Shown: one piece after another, positions 1 to 5,833 of the stretch
Layout of the letters: the number at the start of each line of letters is the position of its first letter
Numbering within the stretch: the stretch's first letter is position 1
Assembly: GCA_934462925.1 (NCBI GenBank)
Contig: CAKSIT010000030.1
Coordinates: 1 to 9,715, forward strand
Origin: an uncultured Oscillospiraceae bacterium
Lineage (GTDB): Bacteria; Bacillota; Clostridia; Oscillospirales; Ruminococcaceae
Direction: 5' to 3'
Length of the DNA stretch: 9,715 bases
Notes under the pieces: model-generated
Told to the model about the DNA's origin: nothing
Databases searched by the model: none
The model's input: the letters and a program-made list of their open reading frames with translations, nothing else
Position numbers and translations under genes: made by a program

Positions 1-66
1 GGTAGATATGGCAGACGCACGGACGGTACTCAGATGGTCGTTCGGGCTGAGCGCATGAGCCTTTGA
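1..66. other. Unassigned fragment at window edge
   Basis: Two forward frames are open from the window edge and stop at TGA 56-58 and TGA 64-66, and one reverse frame is also open throughout. The pieces are only 18-22 codons long and I recognise none of them. The segment contains a tRNA-like string (TGGCAGACGCACGG), but no T-arm or acceptor stem can be folded. It may be the tail of a gene lying to the left. Confidence 0.2.
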
Positions 67-72
67 TGTGAA

Positions 73-110
73 TTAAAAAATGATGGGCGCACGGTATATT
101 GTGCGCCCAT
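73..110 (-). terminator. Intrinsic terminator, minus strand, no gene immediately upstream
   Basis: A perfect 10-bp stem (ATGGGCGCAC at 83-92 with GTGCGCCCAT at 101-110) closes an 8-nt loop. Read on the minus strand it is followed by TTTTTTAATT (73-80), the classic U-tract. Read on the plus strand there is no U-tract, so it acts leftward. The nearest minus-strand gene upstream is the tRNA-Ser, more than 300 bp away and already followed by three terminator-like hairpins. It may be a backstop, or it may end an unseen transcript from 111-430. Confidence 0.7.
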
Positions 111-210
111 TCGGCGTGCAGAAGCTTAAAAATCACTTTGCTGCTTTTATTGTAACGCCTTTGCTGACTATGCAATAGCCGCAGAGCGTTTTCTGCGGGT
201 GAAAACCTTA

Positions 211-249
211 AATAAAAAAGCGCCTCGCCGCGGAATTGCGGGCGAGGCA
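211..249 (-). terminator. Third tandem terminator downstream of tRNA-Ser
   Basis: Repeat copy 1 carries GCCTCGCC (222-229) pairing with GGCGAGGC (241-248), followed on the minus strand by TTTTTTATT (211-219). It has the longest stem of the three. Confidence 0.7.
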
Positions 250-301
250 CTCGCTTGTGCTTTCGGCACGAATCTGCGTGTAACGCGGGTGAAAACCTGT
301 A

Positions 302-338
302 TAAAAAAGCGCCTCGCCGCGGAATTGCGTGCGAGGCA
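302..338 (-). terminator. Second tandem terminator downstream of tRNA-Ser
   Basis: Repeat copy 2 carries GCCTCGC (311-317) pairing with GCGAGGC (331-337), followed on the minus strand by six Ts (303-308). It acts leftward, behind the proximal terminator. Confidence 0.7.
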
Positions 339-386
339 CTCGCTTGTGCTTTCGGCACGAATCTGCGTGTAACGCGGGTGAAAACC

Positions 387-426
387 TTAAAAAAAGTACC
401 TCGCCGCGGAATTGCGTGCGAGGCAC
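387..426 (-). terminator. Terminator of tRNA-Ser (repeat copy 3, proximal)
   Basis: On the minus strand the stem GCGAGG/CCTCGC (418-423 with 399-404) follows the tRNA 3' end and is followed by a run of seven Ts (389-395). In this copy one base pair below the core is an A/C mismatch with flanking pairs intact. It is the first terminator met by RNA polymerase leaving the tRNA gene. Confidence 0.75.
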
Positions 427-430
427 TCGC

Positions 431-524
431 TGGCGGAGAAGGAGGGATTCGAACCCTCGTGCCGGCTCATCACCGACAAAACGATTTCGAGTCGTTCTCG
501 TTGCGACCACTTCGATACTTCTCC
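431..524 (-). tRNA. tRNA-Ser (anticodon CGA)
   Basis: On the minus strand the cloverleaf is complete. Acceptor GGAGAAG pairs with CTTCTCC. The anticodon stem AACGA/TCGTT encloses the loop CTCGAAA, giving anticodon CGA, which reads UCG serine codons. The long variable arm typical of serine tRNAs has a stem TGTCGG/CCGGCA, and the T-arm is GAGGG-TTCGAAT-CCCTC. Discriminator G is at 434 and the CCA end is encoded at 431-433. The gene has its own consensus promoter and is followed by three tandem terminators, so it is transcribed as a single-gene unit. Confidence 0.97.
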
Positions 525-530
525 ATATAA

Positions 531-549
531 GCTCCGCATTTAACGGAGC
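531..549 (-). other. 5' leader hairpin of the tRNA-Ser precursor
   Basis: GCTCCG (531-536) pairs with CGGAGC (544-549) around a 7-nt loop. The predicted transcription start lies near 549, so the tRNA precursor would begin almost directly with this hairpin, six bases upstream of the mature 5' end. It may protect the precursor or assist RNase P; that role is inferred. Confidence 0.5.
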
Positions 550-555
550 AAAAAT

Positions 556-584
556 ATTATACCACATTCCGCCCGATTTGTCAA
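556..584 (-). promoter_or_regulatory. Consensus sigma-A promoter of tRNA-Ser
   Basis: On the minus strand there is a perfect TTGACA (579-584), a 17-bp spacer and a perfect TATAAT (556-561), about 30 bp upstream of the tRNA gene. This is as strong as a housekeeping promoter gets and fits stable-RNA expression. Confidence 0.93.
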
Positions 585-597
585 GGGGATTTTTGCC

Positions 598-641
598 GCA
601 AACGGGCATTCCCGCAAAAAAGCTGCGGGAACGCCGTTTGC
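598..641 (-). terminator. Possible terminator hairpin after the cytidylate-kinase-like gene
   Basis: A long stem pairs GCAAACGG plus TTCCCGCA (598-616) with TGCGGGAA plus CCGTTTGC (624-641), with a small internal bulge. It starts 19 bp beyond the stop codon of the gene at 660-1259. The only T-run on the minus strand lies in the loop, not after the stem, so intrinsic termination here is uncertain, though the hairpin itself is strong. Confidence 0.45.
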
Positions 642-659
642 CGTGGAACGCGTGTTAAA

Positions 660-1259
660 TCAGCGGACAGCCGCACGCGCCTCAATGTACTTTATAAGCA
701 GGTCCGTCGTACCCTCTATGCCAAGGCGCGAGGAGTTTATTGTGATGTCGTAGCTGCGCGAGTCGCCCCACTTGCCCTCGCAGTGAGTGTTGTGGTAGGT
801 GCGGCGGCGCTTGTCGTTGTGTTCCATGAGCGCGCGCGCCTTTTCCTCGGATACGCCCTCGCGCTCGGCGGTGCGCTTTATCTTCGCGTCAAGGTCGCCG
901 AGTATGAATATGCGCACAAGCCCCGCGTTATTGCGCAGAACATAGTCCGCGCACCTGCCGATTACCACAAAGCTCTCGCCCGCGTCTGCGCGCGCCTTAA
1001 GGTAGTCGAACTGCATACGCGCCACAACGTCCTCGGGGGAGTTGCTGTAGCCGTTTACCGTGCGCGAAAAAAGCAGGCTGCGCGCGCTCTCGTCGTACTT
1101 TTTGAGATACTCTGCGTCGGTGTTCTTCTCCTTTGCTATGTCTGCAAGAATATTGCTGTCCAGAAGCGGCAGCCCGAAATGCTTTGCAAGCCCCGCCGCA
1201 ACAACGTGTCCGCCGCTGCCGAACTCTCTGCCTACAGATATTATCAGCTGCTTGTCCAT
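660..1259 (-). CDS. Cytidylate kinase-like family protein (P-loop)
   Basis: This 199-residue soluble protein opens with ISVGREFGSGG (residues 7-17), the Walker-A-like P-loop of the cytidylate-kinase-like family common in Firmicutes. VVIGRCADYVLR (98-109) and a charged segment with TAEREGVSEEKA (130-141) are also typical. The likely activity is phosphotransfer to a nucleotide, but members of this branch are mostly uncharacterised and true CMP kinase activity is not assured. The ATG is preceded by GGGAGG nine bases upstream and by a promoter at 1340-1368, so it appears to be a single-gene unit. It is not canonical Cmk, which is usually about 220 residues and differs in motifs. Confidence 0.88.
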   Translation of the reverse strand: MDKQLIISVGREFGSGGHVVAAGLAKHFGLPLLDSNILADIAKEKNTDAEYLKKYDESARSLLFSRTVNGYSNSPEDVVARMQFDYLKARADAGESFVVIGRCADYVLRNNAGLVRIFILGDLDAKIKRTAEREGVSEEKARALMEHNDKRRRTYHNTHCEGKWGDSRSYDITINSSRLGIEGTTDLLIKYIEARAAVR

Positions 1260-1339
1260 GATTTTGAACCTCCCAGATAAATTACTGTCCGAATTTACAC
1301 GGTGCGGCTGTATTATTCGCCTGCCGCCGTCCTATAATG

Positions 1340-1368
1340 ATTATACCACAAACGCCCGTTTTTTTCAA
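1340..1368 (-). promoter_or_regulatory. Promoter of the cytidylate-kinase-like gene
   Basis: On the minus strand TTGAAA (1363-1368), a 17-bp spacer and TATAAT (1340-1345) give a near-consensus promoter with a 5' untranslated leader of roughly 75 nt before the ATG at 1259. Confidence 0.8.
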
Positions 1369-1483
1369 GAACTTTTCTCGTCTGCGCGCGCCCGTACGTA
1401 AAATTTGTGCGAATGTTATAGTGACAGCTGTGAAATGTGATGTTAAGATTCCGTTAAGCTTTTCAGCCACGAGAGTTTTTTTG
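1369..1483. other. Divergent intergenic stretch without recognisable features
   Basis: This stretch separates the leftward promoter (1340-1368) from the rightward promoter (1484-1512) in the 315-bp gap between divergent genes. Short open frames cross it on both strands but have no ribosome binding site or recognisable product. I see nothing else in it. Confidence 0.5.
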
Positions 1484-1512
1484 TTGACAAGCGCGCCGAA
1501 ATATGGTAAAAT
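1484..1512 (+). promoter_or_regulatory. Promoter of the AI-2E-family gene
   Basis: TTGACA (1484-1489), a 17-bp spacer and TAAAAT (1507-1512) form a near-perfect promoter with a predicted transcription start near 1518-1520. A 17-bp palindrome overlaps the start point. Confidence 0.88.
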
Positions 1513-1514
1513 TA

Positions 1515-1531
1515 TATGGGTAATACCCATA
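1515..1531 (+). promoter_or_regulatory. Palindrome over the transcription start, possible operator
   Basis: TATGGGTA-A-TACCCATA is a perfect 17-bp palindrome that starts three bases after the -10 box and covers the predicted +1. Its position suits a repressor operator. The regulator is unknown, and the symmetry could alternatively form a small hairpin at the 5' end of the mRNA. Confidence 0.5.
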
Positions 1532-1574
1532 CGGGCAAATCCCCTTAAAACGACATAATTCGACCGAAACAGAG

Positions 1575-3035
1575 GTGACTGTTACGAAAATAAACTGGAA
1601 CAAAAAATACACCACCGTCGCGGCTTACTGCCTTGGCGTTATCGCAATATCGGTGCTTTTCGTGGTGTTCGTATTCAAATTTGATTCGTTCAAGCAGGGC
1701 TTTTCGTGGGTAGGCTCAGTCGCAGCCCCGATAATCTGCGGCATTATAATCGCCTATATCCTTAACCCGCTTGTGGACGTAATCGAGAGAAAGCTCTTTG
1801 GGAAAATGCTGCGCACAAAGCCCGACCCCGACAGCCTTATGATAAAGCAGCTGCGCAAGTCGCCCGTTGCCAACACAAAAATGGTAAAGGACCTTGAAAA
1901 GCGCGCGCCCACAATGGAAGAAAAGATTAAAAAGCGCCGCACGCTGGTGCGCGTTCTGTCTATCGTGGTGGCGTACATTATCGTCCTCGCAGCGCTCACG
2001 GGTATTGTAATAGCAGTCGTGCCGAGCGTTGCAAAGAGCGTTATCGACCTTGCGGACCAGATGCCCCTCTACGTTGAAAAGGCGGACGAGTGGCTGCAGG
2101 AAACGTTCGCGAACAACCCCGACCTTGTAAAGTACATTTCGGGCGAGATAAGCGGCCTTACCGACCTCGTAACAAAGTTCGCGGACATGGTAAAGCCCAT
2201 GTCGTCGGACATTATCGGCAACATAAGCTCGGGGCTTTTCAAGGCGGCTTCGGCGGTGTTCACAGCGCTTAAGAACATGGTTATAGGGCTTGTTATCGCC
2301 ATTTACCTGCTGTTCAGCAAGGAGCGCCTGCTGGCTCAAGTAAAGAAAATGATTTTTGCCATGATAAAGCCCGAAAAGGCGCGCAGGCTGTTCTCAACCG
2401 CCACCAAGAGCAACGTTATTTTCAAGCAGTATATCGTGTCCAACCTTATAGACGCGCTCATTATCTTCGTTTGCATGATGATAGGAATGCTGGTTATGGG
2501 TATGCCCTACCCCATGCTTATTGCGGTAATATGCGGCGTTACAAACCTTATCCCGTTCTTCGGGCCGTTTATCGGCGCGATTCCGAGCGGATTCCTAATC
2601 CTGCTTGTAGACCCGATTAAGGTTATATGGTTCGCGATATTCGTACTGGTACTTCAGCAGCTTGACGGCAACGTCCTCAAGCCCCTGCTTTTCGGCGAGT
2701 CCATGGGACTGCCCGCGATTTGGGTACTGGTTTCCATTATCGTTGGCGGCGGACTTTTCGGTATCCCCGGAATGCTCCTCGGCACGCCCGTTTTCGCGGT
2801 GTTCTATATGCTCTTTGCGGAGTACATCAAGGACCGCCTTGAAAGGAAGGCAATGCCCTCCTCCACCGACTGCTACACAGTCACAATGGAGCAATTCGAC
2901 AAGCAATACCCGCCCGAGCCGCCGCTCCCCGCACCCGACGTCGTGAAAGCGGCTGCACCGCACGGCTCGCCCGCGCCCAACGCGGAGAACACGCCGCCCA
3001 AAAACAGCGCTAAAACCGCAAAAACAAAGAAATAA
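1575..3035 (+). CDS. AI-2E family transporter (membrane protein)
   Basis: This 486-residue polytopic membrane protein belongs to the AI-2E/PerM/YtvI family (PF01594). Hydrophobic helices lie at about 14-34, 45-65, 128-150, 228-248, 285-310, 312-345, 350-365 and 380-415. Family hallmarks are NLIPFFGPFIGAIPS (324-338) and GIPGMLLGTPVFAVF (396-410). Members include exporters and sodium/proton antiporters, and the substrate here cannot be told. The tail (445-486) is rich in Pro, Ala and Lys. The first legal start is GTG 1575, which lies inside an AGAGGTGA Shine-Dalgarno-like string. The homolog-like start (M)KINWNKKY would fall on an ACG codon at 1584, five bases after that string. The gene has its own promoter and terminator and is the only plus-strand gene here. 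Confidence 0.93.
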   Translation: MTVTKINWNKKYTTVAAYCLGVIAISVLFVVFVFKFDSFKQGFSWVGSVAAPIICGIIIAYILNPLVDVIERKLFGKMLRTKPDPDSLMIKQLRKSPVANTKMVKDLEKRAPTMEEKIKKRRTLVRVLSIVVAYIIVLAALTGIVIAVVPSVAKSVIDLADQMPLYVEKADEWLQETFANNPDLVKYISGEISGLTDLVTKFADMVKPMSSDIIGNISSGLFKAASAVFTALKNMVIGLVIAIYLLFSKERLLAQVKKMIFAMIKPEKARRLFSTATKSNVIFKQYIVSNLIDALIIFVCMMIGMLVMGMPYPMLIAVICGVTNLIPFFGPFIGAIPSGFLILLVDPIKVIWFAIFVLVLQQLDGNVLKPLLFGESMGLPAIWVLVSIIVGGGLFGIPGMLLGTPVFAVFYMLFAEYIKDRLERKAMPSSTDCYTVTMEQFDKQYPPEPPLPAPDVVKAAAPHGSPAPNAENTPPKNSAKTAKTKK

Positions 3036-3040
3036 ACGCA

Positions 3041-3078
3041 GGCCGCCGCTCGGTACTCTGAGCGGCGGTCGTTCCTTT
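3041..3078 (+). terminator. Terminator of the AI-2E-family gene
   Basis: An 11-bp GC-rich stem (3041-3051 with 3060-3070, one G-U pair) with an 8-nt loop begins five bases after the stop codon and is followed by a short T-rich run (GTTCCTTT). Confidence 0.8.
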
Positions 3079-3097
3079 AATGCCCCGCAAGGGCGAA

Positions 3098-3322
3098 AAT
3101 CGCCCGCAGGCGCTGCAGTCTGTCGAAAAAGTCATTTTTGCCTGCGTATACGGGCTTTGAAATAACTTTTTTGCCTCGGGCTTCCCGAGGCAAAAAACAC
3201 TTCTATCCGCACAAGTGTGCGGTTTGACGGCAAGCCGTCAAACCGTGCGCGCAGTGCGGATGTTTCGGCGGAAAACCCCCGTATGGGGGTTTTTCGACGG
3301 TCTCAAACGCCCGCAGGCGCTG
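3098..3322. mobile_element. Short non-coding repeat element, Family 1 copy A, with flanking direct repeats
   Basis: The element body (3116-3304, 189 bp) matches 6644-6833 in inverted orientation, with only a few differences outside a central ~25-bp patch. Its ends are imperfect inverted repeats (CAGTCTGTCGAAAAA against GAGACCGTCGAAAAA). It is bounded by an 18-bp direct repeat (3098-3115 and 3305-3322, one mismatch) that does not occur at the other copy, as expected of target duplication. Inside are four hairpins, including a 14-bp perfect stem (3167-3180 with 3184-3197), an 11-bp central stem (3221-3231 with 3234-3244) and a 9-bp C/G stem with flanking A and T runs (3272-3293). It has no coding capacity, so it resembles a MITE or a REP-like intergenic element. 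Confidence 0.85.
3272..3295. terminator. Bidirectional terminator-like hairpin inside copy A
   Basis: AAAACCCCC and GGGGGTTTT flank a GTAT loop, with an A-run on one side and a T-run on the other, so the structure can stop transcripts from either direction. It sits between the convergent AI-2E and isomerase genes. The same hairpin is conserved in copy B at 6654-6677. Confidence 0.65.
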
Positions 3323-3338
3323 ACCGTCTGCGGGCGTT
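3305..3338 (-). terminator. Hairpin downstream of the isomerase gene
   Basis: A perfect 11-bp stem (AACGCCCGCAG at 3306-3316 with CTGCGGGCGTT at 3328-3338) with an 11-nt loop lies 17 bp beyond the isomerase stop. The T-run after it on the minus strand is only TTT. Its left arm and part of the loop form the right-hand direct repeat of element copy A, which suggests the element inserted into this terminator. Confidence 0.65.
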
Positions 3339-3354
3339 AATTATCGTGTTTGTA

Positions 3355-4839
3355 TCACTTTACAAAGGGATTCTCCGTCGGGTACATCATGCCTGCGGGC
3401 CGGTTGAATCCGATATCCTCAACGCCGAGGTATCTGAATACGTTGAACAGCGCCTTGCCGCAGTGACCGAACGCAACCGCGCCGTGGTGCGGGTAGTTCT
3501 TCTCAATGAGAACATGGCGGTAGAAGCGGCCCATTTCGGGGATTGCAAATATGCCTATAGAGCCGAACGACTTTGTTGCAACGGGGAGAACCTCGCCCTG
3601 CGCAACGTATGCGCGAATCTGCGCGTCAGCGGTGGACTGAAGCCTGAAGAACGTGATGTCGCCGGGAACGATGTCGCCCTCGAGCGTACCCATGGTAACC
3701 TCCTCGGGAAGCGCTCTCGCCATAATCATCTGGTTCTTCATCGTACACTTTGAAAGCTTGGACGAGCAGGTGTTGCCGCAGTGGAAGCCCATGAACGTGT
3801 CAGTGTGCTTGTAGGGGAACTTGCCCTCGATAGAAGCCTTGTACATATCTGCGGGAACGGTGTTGTTGATGTCAAGCAGCGTTACGGCGTCCTGCGTTAC
3901 GCACGTGCCGATAAACTCGGAGAGCGTGCCGTAAATGTCAACCTCGCAGGAAACGGGAATGCCGCGGCCTGTCAGGCGGGAGTTTACATAGCACGGAACA
4001 AAGCCGAACTGCGTCTGGAACGCGGGCCAGCACTTGCCTGCGATAGCAACGTACTTTCTATAGCCCCTGTGCTGCTCTACCCAGTCGAGCAGGGTAAGCT
4101 CGTACTGCGCAAGCTTCGGGAGGATAGAGGGTATCTTGTTGCCCTCGCCAAGCTCCTTAGCCATGTCCGCAGCTACCTCGGGGATACGGGGGTCGCCCTC
4201 GTGCTTGTTGAACGCCTCGAACAGGTCAAGCTCGGAGTTCTCCTCAATCTCAACGCCGAGATTGTAAAGCTGCTTGATGGGCGCATTGCACGCAAGGAAG
4301 TTCAGCGGGCGCGGACCAAAGGAAATAATCTTAAGGTCGTGCAGGCCGACTATGGTTCTTGCAACGGGGATAAACTCCTTTATCATGTCAGCGACTTCTT
4401 CAGCCGTGCCAACGGGGTACTCGGGTATGTATGCGTTGATGTTGCGCAGCTTAAGGTTGTAGGAAGCGTTCAGCATACCGCAGTAAGCGTCGCCGCGGCC
4501 CTGAATGAGCGAGGTTTCGGAATCCTCCTCAGCGGCAGCCGCAAACATAACAGGACCGTCGAAGTGCTTTGCAAGCAGCGTTTCAGCTATCTCAGGACCA
4601 AAGTTGCCGAGGTATACGCAAAGAGCGTTGCAGCCTGCCTTCTTGATGTCCTCAAGCGCCTGCACCATGTGTATCTCGCTTTCAACGATACAGATGGGAC
4701 ATTCGTAGATGTCCTGTGCGCCGTACTTGTCGGTGTAAGCCTTTACAAGCGCCTTTCTTCTGTTGACGGAAAGGCTCTCGGGGAAGCAGTCGCGCGATAC
4801 GGCAACGATACCGAGCTTTATCTCAGGGATATTGTTCAT
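3355..4839 (-). CDS. L-fucose/L-arabinose isomerase family protein
   Basis: This 494-residue cytoplasmic protein has the two-part fold of the FucI/AraA family: an N-terminal Rossmann-like part (about 1-170, with CNALCVYLGNFGPE at 70-83) and a C-terminal catalytic part. Residues likely to bind the divalent metal are in SCEVDIYGTL (E299), LLDINN (D323) and FHCGN (H353); assignment is by family analogy. It probably interconverts an aldose and a ketose, but family members of this type are often annotated without a proven substrate, and no sugar transporter or kinase gene lies beside it. An AAAGGA ribosome binding site precedes the ATG by about ten bases. I could not find a convincing promoter in the 160-bp gap upstream; a TATAAA at 4880-4885 lacks a well-spaced -35. 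Confidence 0.9.
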   Translation of the reverse strand: MNNIPEIKLGIVAVSRDCFPESLSVNRRKALVKAYTDKYGAQDIYECPICIVESEIHMVQALEDIKKAGCNALCVYLGNFGPEIAETLLAKHFDGPVMFAAAAEEDSETSLIQGRGDAYCGMLNASYNLKLRNINAYIPEYPVGTAEEVADMIKEFIPVARTIVGLHDLKIISFGPRPLNFLACNAPIKQLYNLGVEIEENSELDLFEAFNKHEGDPRIPEVAADMAKELGEGNKIPSILPKLAQYELTLLDWVEQHRGYRKYVAIAGKCWPAFQTQFGFVPCYVNSRLTGRGIPVSCEVDIYGTLSEFIGTCVTQDAVTLLDINNTVPADMYKASIEGKFPYKHTDTFMGFHCGNTCSSKLSKCTMKNQMIMARALPEEVTMGTLEGDIVPGDITFFRLQSTADAQIRAYVAQGEVLPVATKSFGSIGIFAIPEMGRFYRHVLIEKNYPHHGAVAFGHCGKALFNVFRYLGVEDIGFNRPAGMMYPTENPFVK

Positions 4840-4999
4840 AGTTCTTTTTTCCTTTCAGATTATTTGGGCTTTGCCCTTTTTTATAGGATATCACAAATTT
4901 GCTTTTTTTTCAAGAGAATAATAGCGCGATTTGCCCAAATGATTGTACTTTTTATTCAGACTTTGCGCTTTTTGCGGAAAAATCCGCCCGAAAGTATAA

Positions 5000-5833
5000 T
5001 TATACTCCCGCGCGGGCGCGGCGCAGCTCCTCTGCGAGTACCGCCGCGGACGGCAGAAAGCACAGCGCGCCGAACATTATATAGAGCGCCGTATCACCTG
5101 CGGAAAAGTCAAGCCCCGTAATAAGCGGGTAGTAGCCGAACTCCCCCGCGCCGCCCACCATAAGCGCCGCAGAGCCGCCCGCGCACAGCGCCGTTGCAGC
5201 GAGCGCCGCACCGTCCCTCAGCCCGAACCTGTGCCTTGAATAGAACGTGCGCCGCCCCGTGCCGTACCCACGCGAGCGCATTATTTCCGCGGACGTCATA
5301 GCCTGCTCGGCAGAGCAGCCCACGGAATCCGAAAAAGCTGAAAGGTAGCCCTTTACCCCCGAAGCGCCGCGGGCGCTTGCGAAATCCCGCGTTCTGCGGA
5401 TAAAAAGCGGCACGAACCTGAGCGTGCATGACAGCACAAGCCCCGCCGCAGGGACTGCCCTGCCAAAAAGCCACACGTATTTTTCAGAGGTCATAAAGCG
5501 CGTTCCCGCAGCGCTCCAAAGCACCGCCGCAGCGAGCATTCCGCCAAAAACCGCGCCGTAGGCGAGCGCCTCGGCGGTGAACGCGGTATCCCCCACGAAA
5601 AACAGCACCGTAGCGCCGCTATGCGCAAAAAGCGGGTTCGCAAGCGCCGCGCACGCCGCCATTACGGGCAGCCACAGCATTCCGCGCAGACGTCCGCAAA
5701 AACCCGCGCAGAGCGCTCCCCCTGCAAGGGAAAGCGCCGTCATAACGGGGTCGCGCGTGAAAACGGTTATTGCTATTACCGAAAAAAGATACAGGAAGCA
5801 CACGGCGGGGTGCGCGTTTTCAAGGTATCTCAC
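5000..5833 (-). CDS. ecfT: Energy-coupling factor (EcfT/CbiQ-type) transmembrane transporter component
   Basis: This 277-residue membrane protein belongs to the EcfT/CbiQ family, which couples ATPase subunits to a substrate-binding S component for vitamin or metal uptake. Hydrophobic helices occur at about 8-26, 30-45, 52-70, 85-110, 123-140, 205-228 and 245-268. Two coupling-helix Arg-Gly motifs are visible: FASARGAS (151-158) and SAEIMRSRGYG (181-191). The start is GTG at 5833, supported by AGGTGA six bases upstream. The GTGA overlaps the TGA of the phosphatase gene by 4 nt, implying translational coupling. No EcfA ATPase or S component is in the window, so the substrate is unknown and partners must be supplied from elsewhere. 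A 14-bp hairpin (4976-4989) lies downstream without a T-run. Confidence 0.87.
   Translation of the reverse strand: MRYLENAHPAVCFLYLFSVIAITVFTRDPVMTALSLAGGALCAGFCGRLRGMLWLPVMAACAALANPLFAHSGATVLFFVGDTAFTAEALAYGAVFGGMLAAAVLWSAAGTRFMTSEKYVWLFGRAVPAAGLVLSCTLRFVPLFIRRTRDFASARGASGVKGYLSAFSDSVGCSAEQAMTSAEIMRSRGYGTGRRTFYSRHRFGLRDGAALAATALCAGGSAALMVGGAGEFGYYPLITGLDFSAGDTALYIMFGALCFLPSAAVLAEELRRARAGV

Larger units (their letters stand above)
111..430. other. Intergenic region with hairpins and tandem repeats
   Basis: No credible coding sequence is seen here. Open frames that cross this stretch also run through the tRNA-Ser gene and are artefacts. The segment 111-178 shows nothing recognisable. A 7-bp hairpin (CCGCAGA/TCTGCGG, 179-198) lies at the left edge of the tandem repeat array, which fills the rest up to the tRNA 3' end. 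Confidence 0.6.
195..431. repeat. Tandem repeat, ~89-bp unit, about 2.6 copies, abutting tRNA-Ser
   Basis: Units begin with GCGGGTGAAAACC at 195, 285 and 374, giving periods of 90 and 89 bp. Copies 1 and 2 are nearly identical, apart from small changes in the A-tract and one G/T change in the hairpin loop. Copy 3 stops after GAGGCACTCGC, exactly where the tRNA CCA end begins. Each unit carries a hairpin (CCTCGC/GCGAGG core) that is a minus-strand terminator. The simplest reading is local duplication of the tRNA's own 3' terminator region. Confidence 0.9.

Noticed and set aside
1..66. Partial tRNA-Leu at the left edge
   Set aside because: TGGCAGACGCACGG matches leucine tRNA D-arms, but no anticodon stem, variable arm or TTCGA loop follows.
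195..431. CRISPR array
   Set aside because: The repeat unit is ~89 bp without spacers; adjacent copies are near-identical tandem duplicates, and no cas genes are nearby.
208..658. Open frames on both strands spanning the tandem repeats and tRNA-Ser
   Set aside because: They read through a complete tRNA gene and repeat units and have no ribosome binding site; strings such as EGGIRTLVPAHH are translations of the tRNA itself.
1282..1558. Small open frames on both strands in the divergent intergenic region
   Set aside because: They overlap two good promoters, lack Shine-Dalgarno sites and have no recognisable motifs.
3217..3353. Peptide frame (SADVSAENPRMGVFRRSQ) over repeat copy A, also seen over copy B
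   Set aside because: The similarity between the two frames follows from the non-coding repeat; the frames start at different places, have no ribosome binding sites and cross hairpins.
4866..4886. Small hairpin GGGC-TTT-GCCC with T-run, plus-strand terminator
   Set aside because: The stem is only 4 bp and no plus-strand gene precedes it; it lies in the isomerase leader on the other strand and is probably chance.
3781..5121. 446-codon plus-strand open frame
   Set aside because: It lies antisense to the isomerase and runs into ecfT; the minus-strand frames have clear family motifs, so this is a shadow of codon bias.
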